Below are positions 15,711 through 24,780 of a stretch of 46,923 bases of DNA, piece by piece. The notes beneath the pieces were generated by a model. The model ran no database searches. It was not told the DNA's origin and saw only the letters and a list, made by a program, of their open reading frames with translations. The position numbers were made by a program, and so were the translations under genes. Origin of the DNA: Candidatus Izemoplasmatales bacterium (lineage in GTDB: Bacteria; Bacillota_I; Bacilli_A; Izemoplasmatales; Hujiaoplasmataceae); the NCBI GenBank assembly GCA_028698875.1, contig JAQVVR010000006.1, forward strand, positions 1-46,923, in the 5' to 3' direction. The number at the start of each line of letters is the position of its first letter. Within the stretch, counting starts at the first letter, position 1.

Positions 15711-17897
15711 CTACACTTTTTGAATGCTGGGATGATCTTTCATAAGTATCTTAATTCCCACTGGAGTCTTAAAAGCAATTGTCGCTTTATCTTGATCAAT
15801 CATGACAATGATCCCTTCGCCAAATACCTGATGCCTTACTTTATCACCGATAACCAAATCATTTTGAGTCGGCACATACCCCGGTGCCACCGCCGGAACT
15901 GATCGCGATTCAACTTCGGTTTTATCCCACGCAGCAAATCTTTTTCTTGGCTTAGCTAAGCCAAGGTGTTCCACAAGTTTATCATCGATTTCCGCAATAA
16001 ACTCAGAATCAAGATTTTCTTGATAATGCCCATACATGAATCGACTCTTGGCGTTAGTAATGACCACTTGATCCTTTGCTCTTGTTAAAGCCACATAAAA
16101 CAATCGTCGCTCTTCTTCAATATCAGTGCGTTCCATAAGACTTTGATTAGATGGGAAAAGCGTCTGTTCAAAGCAGGTCAAAAAGACGATTTTAAATTCT
16201 AATCCCTTTGCCGAATGCATCGTCATAAGGCTGACATAGTCATCATCATTTAATGCCACTTCGGCTTCCTCGCGAAGCGCTAATTCAGTTAATATTTGAA
16301 TCAATTTTTCGGTGTTTGATATTGAAGAATCGTATTCTTTTATTTTCTCTAAAATGACTGTTTTAAATTCATTAAGATTATCAATCCGCCGCTGAGCTTC
16401 GAGCTGTTTTTCTCCAGATAATCCTTCCATTTTCAACATGCCCATATAACCCGATTTGTCCAAAAGGGTATCATATGTTACTAATAAATTCACGGTTTCT
16501 AGATTATCATGAAGTTCATCGATAATTGTCTTAAACGTTTTTAATCGCTCCATTGTTGACTGAGGAAACAAGTCTACATCGGCTTCAATGACATCCATCA
16601 GTTTCAAATTGTGTTGCTTGGCATAATCTACCATCCGATCAAAAGTCATTTCGCCGATTCCTCGTCGCGGTTCATTATAGACGCGTGAAAAAGCGTAATC
16701 ATCACCACGGTTAACCAGCAGATGTAAGTAAGCTATGATATCTTTGATTTCTTTGCGTTTATAAAACGAAATGTTTCCGATGACTTTATGGGGAATGTTG
16801 TATTTTAATAAAATATCCTCAAATTTACGGCTCATTGCATTGTTTCGATAAAAAACCGCCATATCTCGAAAGGGAAGCCCCGCTTTGGACAATTGTTTGA
16901 TTTTATTATAAATGTAATATGCCTCTTCATCATCGCTTTCGGCTTTAAAATGGATAATCTTGTCTCCCTCTCCAAGGGTGCTAAAAAGATCTTTAGGAAT
17001 CCGGTTTCGATTATGTTTTATAACGGCGTTAGCAGCATCAAGAATTGTCGTTTTTGAACGATAGTTTTGATTGAGAATAATTTTTTGATGCTCAGGGAAA
17101 TCCGTCATAAATTTTTTGATATTTTGAATGTTAGCCCCACGGAAAGCATAGATACTTTGGTCCTCGTCGCCAACGATAAATAAATTGCGATGGTTTTTTG
17201 CAAGCAAATAAACAATCTCATATTGTAGATCGTTTGTATCTTGAAATTCGTCGACAAGAATATATTGAAACCAGTCTTGGTATTTTTTTAAAACCTCTGG
17301 ATAGTTTCGAAACAATTTTAAAACTAAAACTAACAGATCCTGAAAATCAACTAAATTATTACCCTGGAGAAATTTTTGGTATTCATCAAAAATAATATTA
17401 AGCATGTCTTTAGGAATCATGTGGTTAAGTGTCAAAATGGTTTCATCGGCTTTGGCCGACTCAATCAGATTAGCAATCGCCTTGGGAGAAAATTTCTTTA
17501 CATCATAATCAAGCCGTTTCATGATTGTCTTAACAACGATGATTGCGTCATCGTCATCAATAATCTGAAAATCGTTGCCATATCCTAAGTAATTAATATC
17601 ATATCGGAGAATTTTGGCTCCCATGGCATGAAATGTCGATAACCAAATGCCGGTAATCGGACAATTAATTAGTCGGAAAATCCGCGTTCGCATTTCATCG
17701 GCCGCTCGATTGGTAAAAGTGATTGCCAAGATATGATTGGAAGGAATACCAATTTCATCAATTAGATATGCTACTCGATTAGTTAAAACCCGGGTTTTTC
17801 CCGAGCCGGCCCCGGCAACAGCCATAACCGGACCATTGACGACTTTTACCGCCTTAATCTGTTGTTCATTCAATTTGTCGAAAATGATATTTCCCAT
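15711..17897 (-). CDS. pcrA: ATP-dependent DNA helicase PcrA (UvrD family)
   Basis: PcrA is a 3'-5' superfamily 1 helicase used in repair and removal of recombination intermediates. The 728 residues carry the P-loop AGAGSGKTRVL near residue 30, the Walker B segment YILVDEFQDTND, the QSIYAFRGA motif, NYRS, and the motif VI region ALTRAKDQ. A C-terminal Tudor-like segment (GDKVRHQVFGEGIIV) known to contact RNA polymerase in this family is present. The start at 17897 follows AGGTGA; the GTG at 17906 overlaps that site. An extended -10 about 20 bases upstream would give a very short leader. It heads the pcrA-ligA-uvrA run. Confidence 0.98.
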   Translation of the reverse strand: MGNIIFDKLNEQQIKAVKVVNGPVMAVAGAGSGKTRVLTNRVAYLIDEIGIPSNHILAITFTNRAADEMRTRIFRLINCPITGIWLSTFHAMGAKILRYDINYLGYGNDFQIIDDDDAIIVVKTIMKRLDYDVKKFSPKAIANLIESAKADETILTLNHMIPKDMLNIIFDEYQKFLQGNNLVDFQDLLVLVLKLFRNYPEVLKKYQDWFQYILVDEFQDTNDLQYEIVYLLAKNHRNLFIVGDEDQSIYAFRGANIQNIKKFMTDFPEHQKIILNQNYRSKTTILDAANAVIKHNRNRIPKDLFSTLGEGDKIIHFKAESDDEEAYYIYNKIKQLSKAGLPFRDMAVFYRNNAMSRKFEDILLKYNIPHKVIGNISFYKRKEIKDIIAYLHLLVNRGDDYAFSRVYNEPRRGIGEMTFDRMVDYAKQHNLKLMDVIEADVDLFPQSTMERLKTFKTIIDELHDNLETVNLLVTYDTLLDKSGYMGMLKMEGLSGEKQLEAQRRIDNLNEFKTVILEKIKEYDSSISNTEKLIQILTELALREEAEVALNDDDYVSLMTMHSAKGLEFKIVFLTCFEQTLFPSNQSLMERTDIEEERRLFYVALTRAKDQVVITNAKSRFMYGHYQENLDSEFIAEIDDKLVEHLGLAKPRKRFAAWDKTEVESRSVPAVAPGYVPTQNDLVIGDKVRHQVFGEGIIVMIDQDKATIAFKTPVGIKILMKDHPSIQKV

Positions 17898-17914
17898 GCT
17901 TATCACCTGTATAT

Positions 17915-17923
17915 ATTATACCA
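17915..17923 (-). promoter_or_regulatory. Extended -10 promoter of pcrA
   Basis: Minus-strand TGGTATAAT (17915-17923) lies 17 bases before the start codon. With the usual 6-7 base distance to the transcript start, the leader would be about 10 bases, just enough for the ribosome site. No -35 is evident. Confidence 0.65.
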
Positions 17924-17985
17924 TATTTAGCAGTCTTATTCCTCCTTTCCAGCAAAAATTGTTGACATTATTAGTTTGCTTAAAT

Positions 17986-18015
17986 GAAAAAGTCGCCTCA
18001 GAAACATGGCGACTT
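17986..18015 (-). terminator. Terminator after glnS
   Basis: Minus-strand stem AAGTCGCC/GGCGACTT (17990-17997 with 18008-18015) is followed by TTTTC, 13 bases past the glnS stop. Confidence 0.85.
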
Positions 18016-18028
18016 ATTGTATGTTATT

Positions 18029-19663
18029 TTACTTGAAACTTGATTTAAGCCCAACAGTTCGGTTAAAAATTAATGCCTCTGACTTGGAATCATAATCAAC
18101 GGTAAAATATCCATTGCGAATGAATTGAAATTGCCTGCCGATTTCAACGTCCTTTAATGATGGTTCAACGTAACCAGAAGCAACATTCCATGAATGGGGA
18201 TTCAATCGGTCTAATAATGGTCGATCGTTATCCGAATCGACCATTAATGGCTCAAAGAGATTGAATGATGCTTTAACCGCCGTTGATGCTTCAACGAACT
18301 GAATGTTTCCATTAGGTTTTCTTCCGGTGAAACCGGTTCCCGACTTGGTCTGGGGGTCGTACGTGCAATGAATTTCTTTGATGGTGCCATCATCGTTGTG
18401 ATTTACACTAACACACTTGACAAAATATGTATGCATCAAGCGAACTTCTAATCCAATTGACAAGCGTTTCCAATGTTTTTCCGGCGCCGTTTCCATGAAA
18501 TCTTCGCTTTCAATATATACTTCACTGCCAAACGGAATCTTTCGTATGCCCAATTCTTCGTTCTCACTATTGTTTGGGGCATCGAACCATTCAATTTGCC
18601 CTTTGGGATAGTTATCAATTATTACTTTTAATGGATGGATAATCGCATTGACTCGGTTTACTTTCAATCGCAAATCGTCTCGAAGACTATTTTCAAGCAT
18701 CTCAATTGACGCTGTGGAATTAATCCGCGATAATCCAGTGCCTAATACGAAATTACGAATGGCTTCTGGTGTATAACCAAGCCGGCGAAAGCCGGCAAGT
18801 GTTGGCATCCGCGGATCATCATAGCCGCAAACAGCACCCGAATCTACAAGTTGTTTCAAATATCTTTTCGACATGATCGTGTTGGGGATATTTAGTCGTC
18901 CGAATTCATATTGATGAGGGGTATGCGGCATTTCACATTTTTCCACAAACCAATCATAGAGAACGCGATGATCAACATACTCCAACGAACATAACGAATG
19001 GGTAATTCCTTCAATGGCGTCTTGGAGCGGGTGGGCAAAATCATACATCGGATAGATACACCACTTATCCCCTGTGTTGTGATGGGTTATATGGAGAATT
19101 CGATAGATAACTGGGTCACGCATGTTAATGTTTGGACTCGTCATATCGATTTTTGCCCGTAGCGTTTTTTCGCTGTCGGAATATTTTCCATCGCGCATCT
19201 CTTGAAAAAGCCGTAGATTATCCGCCACTGAGCGATTACGATTGGGCGATTCAACACCGGATTCAGTTAAAGTTCCCCGAAATTTTGACACATCTTCAGG
19301 TGAAAGGTCGTCAACATAAGCTAAGCCTTTTTTGATTAATAGAATCGCGCGGTTATATGACTCTTCAAAATAATCCGATCCGAAAAAAACATGCTTTGGC
19401 GTATATCCAAGCCATTTAATGTCAGCTTTAATTGCTTCAACAAACATTGCATCCTCTTTGACAGGATTAGTATCGTCGAAGCGGAGATTTGTTGATCCAC
19501 CAAACATTTTTGCTAATTCAAAATTGGTGATTATTGCGCGCGCATGCCCAATGTGCAAATATGCATTCGGTTCGGGAGGAAACCTAGTCATAACTGTTGT
19601 TACTGTTCCTTTGGCCAGATCCTCTTCAATGATTGATTTAATGAAATTTGATTCCATTTCCAT
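18029..19663 (-). CDS. glnS: Glutaminyl-tRNA synthetase
   Basis: GlnRS charges tRNA-Gln directly with glutamine. The 544 residues contain the class I HIGH motif (PNAYLHIGHARA) near 35, NLRFDDTNP, which is diagnostic of GlnRS over GluRS, and a KMSKS-like TIMSKRYLKQL. The C-terminal half forms the anticodon-binding beta barrels, with a conserved join at SRINSTASIEMLENSLRDDL. Most Bacillota lack GlnRS and use GluRS plus the GatCAB amidotransferase, so its presence is notable. The start at 19663 follows GAGGTG; a GTG at 19672 lies in that site. It ends in a clear terminator. Confidence 0.95.
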   Translation of the reverse strand: MEMESNFIKSIIEEDLAKGTVTTVMTRFPPEPNAYLHIGHARAIITNFELAKMFGGSTNLRFDDTNPVKEDAMFVEAIKADIKWLGYTPKHVFFGSDYFEESYNRAILLIKKGLAYVDDLSPEDVSKFRGTLTESGVESPNRNRSVADNLRLFQEMRDGKYSDSEKTLRAKIDMTSPNINMRDPVIYRILHITHHNTGDKWCIYPMYDFAHPLQDAIEGITHSLCSLEYVDHRVLYDWFVEKCEMPHTPHQYEFGRLNIPNTIMSKRYLKQLVDSGAVCGYDDPRMPTLAGFRRLGYTPEAIRNFVLGTGLSRINSTASIEMLENSLRDDLRLKVNRVNAIIHPLKVIIDNYPKGQIEWFDAPNNSENEELGIRKIPFGSEVYIESEDFMETAPEKHWKRLSIGLEVRLMHTYFVKCVSVNHNDDGTIKEIHCTYDPQTKSGTGFTGRKPNGNIQFVEASTAVKASFNLFEPLMVDSDNDRPLLDRLNPHSWNVASGYVEPSLKDVEIGRQFQFIRNGYFTVDYDSKSEALIFNRTVGLKSSFK

Positions 19664-19706
19664 ATATAACACCTCGCGATATAAATACTATTTTATACTA
19701 AGAATT

Positions 19707-20699
19707 TTATAATTCAAGTCGAGAATTTCCATTTATTGTATAATCGTCTGCCGCTTTCAGGGTTTGATACTTAAAAAAACCCGCAACCGCAATCATCGCG
19801 GCATTATCGGTGCAATATCCCATACTCGGAAAACAAACGGGTATTTCCGTGATTTCGTGATTGATTTTGCTCCGTAACCCTTTGTTAGCCGCAACGCCCC
19901 CAGCAACAATTATTTGCTTTACCTGATATTCCGTAGCCGCAGCTTTTGTCTTTCTTACCAAGACATCAGTAACGGCCTCCTGAAAACTAGCACAAAAATC
20001 GGCAATTTCAAATGTTTCGTTGCGTTGACAAAGGTTATGGTGCAAATTTATTACATGCGATTTTAAGCCCGAGAAACTGAATTGATAGTCTTTCGAATCA
20101 ATCATCGGTCGCGGGAAATGATATATATCTTTGCCTTGTTGAGCAAGTTTGTCAACCATCGGTCCGCCCGGGTATGGCAAGTTCAAAACACGCGCGACTT
20201 TATCATATGCTTCACCAACGGCATCATCGGCCGTTTCTCCGATTTTACTAAATTGGAAATGCCCATTCATCAAAATCAGTTCCGTATGCCCCCCCGAAAC
20301 CACCAAAGCCAAGCAAGGAAATTGTAATTCGTGTTCGATATTGTTCGCATAAATATGCCCTGTAATGTGATGAACACCAATAATCGGTATATTATAATTC
20401 ATCGCAACGACCTTTGCTGCCGCCACCCCGATTAACAGTGATCCTATCAGACCCGGGCCTTCGGTGACTGCCACAAGATCAATATCTTCATATTTTACAC
20501 CGGCCTTTATGATTGCTTGATCAAAAACCAAACTGATGCCCTTAACGTGTTCTCGGGAGGCGATTTCTGGAACTACACCGCCATATTCTTTATGAATGTC
20601 AATTTGACTTAAAACGATATTCGATAAAACCGTTTTTCCGTCTTTAACGATGGCAACACTCGTTTCGTCACAACTCGATTCTACTCCCATCACGTACAT
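19707..20699 (-). CDS. tsaD: tRNA N6-threonylcarbamoyladenosine synthase subunit TsaD
   Basis: TsaD transfers the threonylcarbamoyl group onto A37 of ANN-decoding tRNAs, acting with TsaB and TsaE. The 330 residues begin [15 protein letters not shown], contain the metal-binding [10 protein letters not shown] (two His), VVSGGHTEL, and a C-terminal [11 protein letters not shown] followed by the [14 protein letters not shown] segment typical of the ASKHA fold. The ATG at 20699 was chosen; a GTG at 20708 directly abuts the rimI stop (TGAGTG) and is an alternative. It is last in the tsaE-tsaB-rimI-tsaD cluster. Confidence 0.97.
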   Translation of the reverse strand: MYVMGVESSCDETSVAIVKDGKTVLSNIVLSQIDIHKEYGGVVPEIASREHVKGISLVFDQAIIKAGVKYEDIDLVAVTEGPGLIGSLLIGVAAAKVVAMNYNIPIIGVHHITGHIYANNIEHELQFPCLALVVSGGHTELILMNGHFQFSKIGETADDAVGEAYDKVARVLNLPYPGGPMVDKLAQQGKDIYHFPRPMIDSKDYQFSFSGLKSHVINLHHNLCQRNETFEIADFCASFQEAVTDVLVRKTKAAATEYQVKQIIVAGGVAANKGLRSKINHEITEIPVCFPSMGYCTDNAAMIAVAGFFKYQTLKAADDYTINGNSRLEL

Positions 20700-20708
20700 A
20701 TATCTCAC

Positions 20709-21167
20709 TCATTTCCCTAAATCGATATTTTTTAACATCAAAAAAGCATCTTCACCATCGCTATAATATTGCTTGCGAACCGCAACTTCTTCAAATCCGT
20801 ATTGGTGATACATTGTTTTTGCGACTGTATTAGAAACACGGACCTCTAAAGTAAGGGTGTTAATTTCTAATCGTTTTAGGTATACAAAAACAAATTCCAT
20901 TAACTGTTTTCCAAATCCGTGATGCTGATGCTCCGGAACGACATAAAGGTTTAAAATCGAAGCCATTGGTCGATCAATCCATAAACCAACATGTCCCAAA
21001 AAATCTTTGGTTACTTTGTCTTCCATTACAAAAAACTGTGAAAACAAATTTTGTTTCAATTCGCTTTCCAACGTTTCCTCACCAAGTGACTGGCCTAAAA
21101 TTCGCCGGTCATTGAAAACAATATTGGGAATATCGGTTCTACGCATTTTGCGAATAATTGGGTTCAT
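20709..21167 (-). CDS. rimI: RimI-type GNAT N-acetyltransferase
   Basis: The 152 residues form a GNAT fold: an N-terminal IRKMRRTDIPNIV strand-helix, the acetyl-CoA-binding QHHGFGKQLMEFV (the Q/R-x-x-G-x-G/A loop), and C-terminal NTLTLEVRVSNTVAKTMYHQYGFE. RimI in other bacteria acetylates the N-terminus of ribosomal protein S18, although targets vary; the assignment rests on the fold plus its place between tsaB and tsaD, a conserved arrangement. The ATG at 21167 follows AAAGGAAAG and overlaps the tsaB stop by 4 bases. Confidence 0.88.
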   Translation of the reverse strand: MNPIIRKMRRTDIPNIVFNDRRILGQSLGEETLESELKQNLFSQFFVMEDKVTKDFLGHVGLWIDRPMASILNLYVVPEHQHHGFGKQLMEFVFVYLKRLEINTLTLEVRVSNTVAKTMYHQYGFEEVAVRKQYYSDGEDAFLMLKNIDLGK

Positions 21168-21772
21168 ATCTTTCCTTTGTTTCGTTCCGCTTCCGTCACT
21201 TGTAAATAATTTGGAACGAGTTCATGAATATTTTTAACCGGTTTCATAAGGTTGCTTTGCATGATTTTTTCCACGTTCGGTTTGCCAACCCTTATAATTT
21301 CCGTATCTATCGTAAGTGTTTGCTTAAATTGTTCAATGTTGGTCAATGTATCCGCAACCGTTTCTTTCATAATTCCTTTCTCTTGTTGGTAACAAGCTAC
21401 AAAAGCGTTTCCACGGCGAGCATCAATCATTGCCATTGTTTTCGCGGCTGAACTTGAGGAAGCCAAAAGCGCCAGCGTGGAAACGGTTTTAACCGAAATA
21501 TTATTTAGATATCCGATCATCTTGGCAATCGTCACTCCGATTCTAACCCCCGTATAACTGCCAGGACCGATTCCAACGATAATCTCATTTACATCTTTTA
21601 AGGTAATCTGTGCTTTTTTTAGTAATTCATCCAACATTGGCATGACCGTCACGGCATGATTATGTAAATCGTTTTGATATTTATATCCAATTTCACTGCC
21701 TTCAACCACTAATGACAAAAAGACGTAATCGGTTGCGGTATCAATGACTAAGGTCTTTGACAATTGCGGCAT
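21164..21772 (-). CDS. tsaB: t6A biosynthesis protein TsaB
   Basis: TsaB is the non-catalytic ASKHA partner that scaffolds TsaD and TsaE in t6A formation. The 202 residues include LVIDTATDYVFLSLV at the N-terminus and the GIGPGSYTGVRIGVTIAK motif near 70-85 that defines this family. ATG 21772 was preferred among three clustered starts (21781 GTG, 21778 ATG, 21772 ATG) because AAAGGAA is then at a suitable distance. It overlaps tsaE by 32 bases in another frame, indicating tight coupling. Confidence 0.95.
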   Translation of the reverse strand: MPQLSKTLVIDTATDYVFLSLVVEGSEIGYKYQNDLHNHAVTVMPMLDELLKKAQITLKDVNEIIVGIGPGSYTGVRIGVTIAKMIGYLNNISVKTVSTLALLASSSSAAKTMAMIDARRGNAFVACYQQEKGIMKETVADTLTNIEQFKQTLTIDTEIIRVGKPNVEKIMQSNLMKPVKNIHELVPNYLQVTEAERNKGKI

Positions 21773-22190
21773 ACGCATCACTTCCTTTGATTGTAATTTC
21801 TCGAGCGGTTTCCGACATCACTTTAATATTCATCGTCATCATGGCTTTTGGTAACATACTGATGATATATTCATACCACTCAATAACGGCAACCCCATCG
21901 CCATAGATAAATTCATCGAGTTCATAATCATATCCGATGTTTTCAAGTCGATAAACATCCATATGATATAATGGTAACGAATTTTGATAGATCTTTAAAA
22001 TTGTAAAGGTTGGTGAATTGATTGTGGCTTCGATGCCGATGTGCTTTGCCAGGTATTTAGTAAACGTTGTTTTCCCGCTGCCTAAGTCTCCACCTAAACC
22101 CAAGATGAACCCTGGAAAAAGCCGCTTGGCAATTTGCATAGCTAGCGCTTCCATTTCTTTTAAATTGTGAATAACTAATTTAATTTCCAT
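21741..22190 (-). CDS. tsaE: t6A biosynthesis ATPase TsaE
   Basis: TsaE is the small ATPase that cycles the TsaB-TsaD complex. The 149 residues include the P-loop GGDLGSGKTTFTK (about 33-45), NSPTFTILKIY, and the Walker B-like YRLENIGYDYELDEFIYGDGVAVIEWYE, all typical. The ATG follows AGGTG and is the first gene of the tsa cluster, directly behind a TGATATAAT promoter. The opposite side of that promoter region starts the plus-strand lipid kinase gene. Confidence 0.96.
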   Translation of the reverse strand: MEIKLVIHNLKEMEALAMQIAKRLFPGFILGLGGDLGSGKTTFTKYLAKHIGIEATINSPTFTILKIYQNSLPLYHMDVYRLENIGYDYELDEFIYGDGVAVIEWYEYIISMLPKAMMTMNIKVMSETAREITIKGSDAYAAIVKDLSH

Positions 22191-22221
22191 ATTAACACCT
22201 ATGTCTTGTTATCTGTTTCAA

Positions 22222-22230
22222 ATTATATCA
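22222..22230 (-). promoter_or_regulatory. Extended -10 promoter of the tsa cluster
   Basis: Minus-strand TGATATAAT sits 31 bases before the tsaE start codon. The remainder of the 210-base divergent region to 22400 holds the opposite promoter and an inverted repeat listed separately. Confidence 0.65.
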
Positions 22231-22329
22231 TATTATCGATGATTTAATCTCATATTCATCTTGATTTCTCGCGTTATCCCATTGGAATTGATGTAATTTT
22301 TGTGAAGACATAGTTTTTTTAACATGATG

Positions 22330-22338
22330 TGGTATAAT
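22330..22338 (+). promoter_or_regulatory. Extended -10 promoter of the lipid kinase gene
   Basis: Plus-strand TGGTATAAT; no clear -35 is seen. Transcription would begin near 22345, leaving a leader of about 55 bases before the ATG at 22401. Confidence 0.65.
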
Positions 22339-22351
22339 ATTAATAAGGAGT

Positions 22352-22386
22352 ATAACAACTGCTATTCTTTGTGCAATCGTTGTTAT
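22352..22386 (+). promoter_or_regulatory. Leader inverted repeat before the lipid kinase gene
   Basis: ATAACAAC (22352-22359) and GTTGTTAT (22379-22386) are exact inverted copies in the predicted 5' leader, separated by 19 bases. An AAGGAG lies at its 5' edge, 50 bases from the start codon and so not usable by it. A stem-loop or an operator are both possible. Confidence 0.5.
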
Positions 22387-22400
22387 AAAAGTGACCTTCA

Positions 22401-23282
22401 ATGTTCTTGATTATTCACAATCCATTGTCAAATAACCGTAAATCCAAACATACAACGCATCGAATTGTCCGTTTTTTTCAAAGGAATAATGTCCCTTTTT
22501 ATTTACGTTCAACGCTAAAGATAGAAAATCTCAACGATTTTTTGAAAGCCAACCCGACAATTACCGACATTCTTCACTGTGGCGGGGATGGATCAATTAA
22601 TTATCTCATCAACAGTGTTGATTTAAAAACTATTCCCCAAAACATCTATTTGGCTCAAAGCGGATCTGGAAACGATTTCTTAAGAACTTTAAAACAGATT
22701 GAAAAGGGATCGATTTCAATCGGCAATGCCGCCACTGATGTCAAAACCGTTAAATTTATCAATGGTTGTGGGTTGGGCGTTGATGCTTCTGTCTGTTATT
22801 ATGTAAATAAGGATACCAAAAAGAATAAAATGTCATATTTCATCAATGCTTTTCGTGCTATGTCGATATTTAAACCCGTTAATATGAAAGTGACCATCGA
22901 TGGAATTGTTCACAAATATGATAAAGCTTATTTTTGCGCCGTTCAAAATGGTAAATATTTTGGTGGTGGGATGAAAGTTACTCCTAAAGCGGATCCGACC
23001 TCCGATAATTACCAAATTTGTGTCGCTCACGGGGTGCCCAAAGGATTACTGTCATTGCTTTTTATGACGATTTACTCTGGATTACATACGAAAATCAAAA
23101 AATATGTCGATATCTTTTCCGGCAAAGATATAAAGGTGGCAGTCACAGATAAATGTTATTTTCAAGCTGATGGTGAAGTGTTGGCTGATGTAAGTGAAAT
23201 GCACATCACCAAAGGCGAAAGTCGTGAATTCACTGCCTTCAACCGCCAGACCGTCAAAACGATTTTTAGCAATAAAATCTAA
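22401..23282 (+). CDS. Diacylglycerol kinase family lipid kinase
   Basis: The 293 residues match the DagK/YegS/LCB5 lipid-kinase family: an N-terminal IIHNPLSNNRKS phosphate-binding loop, the catalytic GGDGSIN (61-67), SGSGNDFLRTL (87-97), and a C-terminal beta-sandwich domain ending in QADGEVL. The likely reaction is ATP-dependent phosphorylation of diacylglycerol or a related lipid, recycling it to phosphatidate. I cannot tell the substrate, and DgkB is one possibility. It is one of few plus-strand genes, alone between a divergent promoter and a bidirectional terminator. The ribosome site is weak (AAGTGA). Confidence 0.9.
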   Translation: MFLIIHNPLSNNRKSKHTTHRIVRFFQRNNVPFYLRSTLKIENLNDFLKANPTITDILHCGGDGSINYLINSVDLKTIPQNIYLAQSGSGNDFLRTLKQIEKGSISIGNAATDVKTVKFINGCGLGVDASVCYYVNKDTKKNKMSYFINAFRAMSIFKPVNMKVTIDGIVHKYDKAYFCAVQNGKYFGGGMKVTPKADPTSDNYQICVAHGVPKGLLSLLFMTIYSGLHTKIKKYVDIFSGKDIKVAVTDKCYFQADGEVLADVSEMHITKGESREFTAFNRQTVKTIFSNKI

Positions 23283-23294
23283 ATCTAATTTATT

Positions 23295-23328
23295 AAAAAT
23301 GGATAATTCAAGATTATCCATTTTTTTT
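23295..23328. terminator. Bidirectional terminator between lipid kinase and pgi
   Basis: A perfect 13-bp stem AAAAATGGATAAT/ATTATCCATTTTT with loop TCAAG serves both converging genes; T runs follow in both directions. Confidence 0.9.
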
Positions 23329-24665
23329 CATTTTTTTAACTTGGCCTCTAATTTGGCTTGCAAGGTTTCATACCCCGGTTTTCCCAGTAAAGCGAACATG
23401 TTTCTTTTGTAGGCTTCAACTCCTGGTTGATCAAAGGGGTTAACCCCCAAAACATATCCGCTAATTCCACACGCCAACTCAAAGAAATATATCATATAGC
23501 CAAAACTATATGCGTTTATTTCTGGAATTGTAATAACTAAATTGGGAACCCCGCCTTCTTCGTGAGCAATCAAAGTTCCTTCAAAAGCGCGTTTGTTAAC
23601 AAAATCCACCGTTTTGTCCGCCAGATAATTAAGCCCATCATTGTTTTGTGGTTCTTTTTCGATATTTAATTCCCGTTCTGATTTTTCGATGTTTATAACC
23701 GTCTCAAACATTATTCTTTGACCATCCTGAATGTACTGACCAAGCGAATGTAAATCCGTGCTGAAGTTGGCGCTAGACACAAAAAGTCCTTGACGATTTT
23801 TTCCTTCCGATTCGCCAAACAGTTGTTTCCACCACTCAGAGAAGAAAGCTAGCTTTGGTTCGTAATTTACTAACATTTCTACCGATTTGCCTTCGCGGTA
23901 CAAAAGATTACGCGTGGCGGCGTACAGGTAGACGTCGTTATCATTGATATTCTTGGCTTTATAATGTTTCCTTGCATCTTTTGCCCCTTGCATCATGGCC
24001 TTTATATCTATTCCGGCGACAGCGATTGGTAATAATCCCGCCGCGGTCAATAAACTATATCGTCCGCCAATATCATTAGGAACAACAAAAGTAGCATAAT
24101 GGTTTTCTTCAGCTAATTTTTTTAATGCACCAATGCTTTTATCGGTTGTTACATAAATCCGTTCTCCCGCCTCTTCGGCTCCGTACTTAGTCTCTAGGAT
24201 TTTTTTAAAGAACCGGAAGGCAATCGCCGGTTCTGTCGTTGTTCCTGATTTCGAAATAATATTAATGGCAAATGATTTGTCCTTAACATATTCCATAAGT
24301 TCAGATAAATATGTCGAAGACATCTGATTTCCGGCAAAAATTATCTCTATTTTTTGCCGCGTTGGAAAATATGGAGTTAACATTTCAATCGCCGCTTTAG
24401 CGCCCAGATATGATCCCCCAATACCAATAACAAGCAAAACTTTTGCTTGCTTACGAATTTTTCGTGCCGCCTGTAATATTCGTTTAAATTCTTCCCGATC
24501 ATATTGATCGGGTAAATCAACCCACCCAACATAGTCATTGCCTTTACCGGTTTTATTATGTAAAGCCAAACTAGCGGCAGTAATTTCTTTTTGCATACCT
24601 AATAATTTGCTTTCATCAAAAAAGTTTTGGGCATGCGTTATATCCACGTGTAAATATTTTTCCAT
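23328..24665 (-). CDS. pgi: Glucose-6-phosphate isomerase
   Basis: Pgi interconverts glucose-6-phosphate and fructose-6-phosphate in glycolysis. The 445 residues are of the short Bacillus-type family, with [31 protein letters not shown], and the C-terminal [12 protein letters not shown] that carries a catalytic lysine region. The start follows GGAGGAG. The gene ends in TGA within the poly-T of the shared hairpin, showing that UGA is read as stop. It has its own extended -10 promoter and appears monocistronic. Confidence 0.97.
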   Translation of the reverse strand: MEKYLHVDITHAQNFFDESKLLGMQKEITAASLALHNKTGKGNDYVGWVDLPDQYDREEFKRILQAARKIRKQAKVLLVIGIGGSYLGAKAAIEMLTPYFPTRQKIEIIFAGNQMSSTYLSELMEYVKDKSFAINIISKSGTTTEPAIAFRFFKKILETKYGAEEAGERIYVTTDKSIGALKKLAEENHYATFVVPNDIGGRYSLLTAAGLLPIAVAGIDIKAMMQGAKDARKHYKAKNINDNDVYLYAATRNLLYREGKSVEMLVNYEPKLAFFSEWWKQLFGESEGKNRQGLFVSSANFSTDLHSLGQYIQDGQRIMFETVINIEKSERELNIEKEPQNNDGLNYLADKTVDFVNKRAFEGTLIAHEEGGVPNLVITIPEINAYSFGYMIYFFELACGISGYVLGVNPFDQPGVEAYKRNMFALLGKPGYETLQAKLEAKLKK

Positions 24666-24691
24666 AGCGACTCCTCCTCAACAACGTAATA

Positions 24692-24700
24692 ATTATATCA
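24692..24700 (-). promoter_or_regulatory. Extended -10 promoter of pgi
   Basis: Minus-strand TGATATAAT, 27 bases before the pgi start codon. Just upstream on this strand is the terminator of prs. Confidence 0.65.
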
Positions 24701-24714
24701 CGCTTTTTACCGAA

Positions 24715-24761
24715 TAAAAAGGCGCAAAGCAAATGACGAAATTCGTCTTTGCTTTGCGCCT
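24715..24761 (-). terminator. Long terminator hairpin after prs
   Basis: A 14-bp perfect outer stem (24720-24733 with 24748-24761, AGGCGCAAAGCAAA) continues, after a one-base bulge, into an inner stem GACGA/TCGTC. On the minus strand a TTTTTA tail follows. Confidence 0.9.
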
Positions 24762-24780
24762 ATAATTTTATGTATTGATA

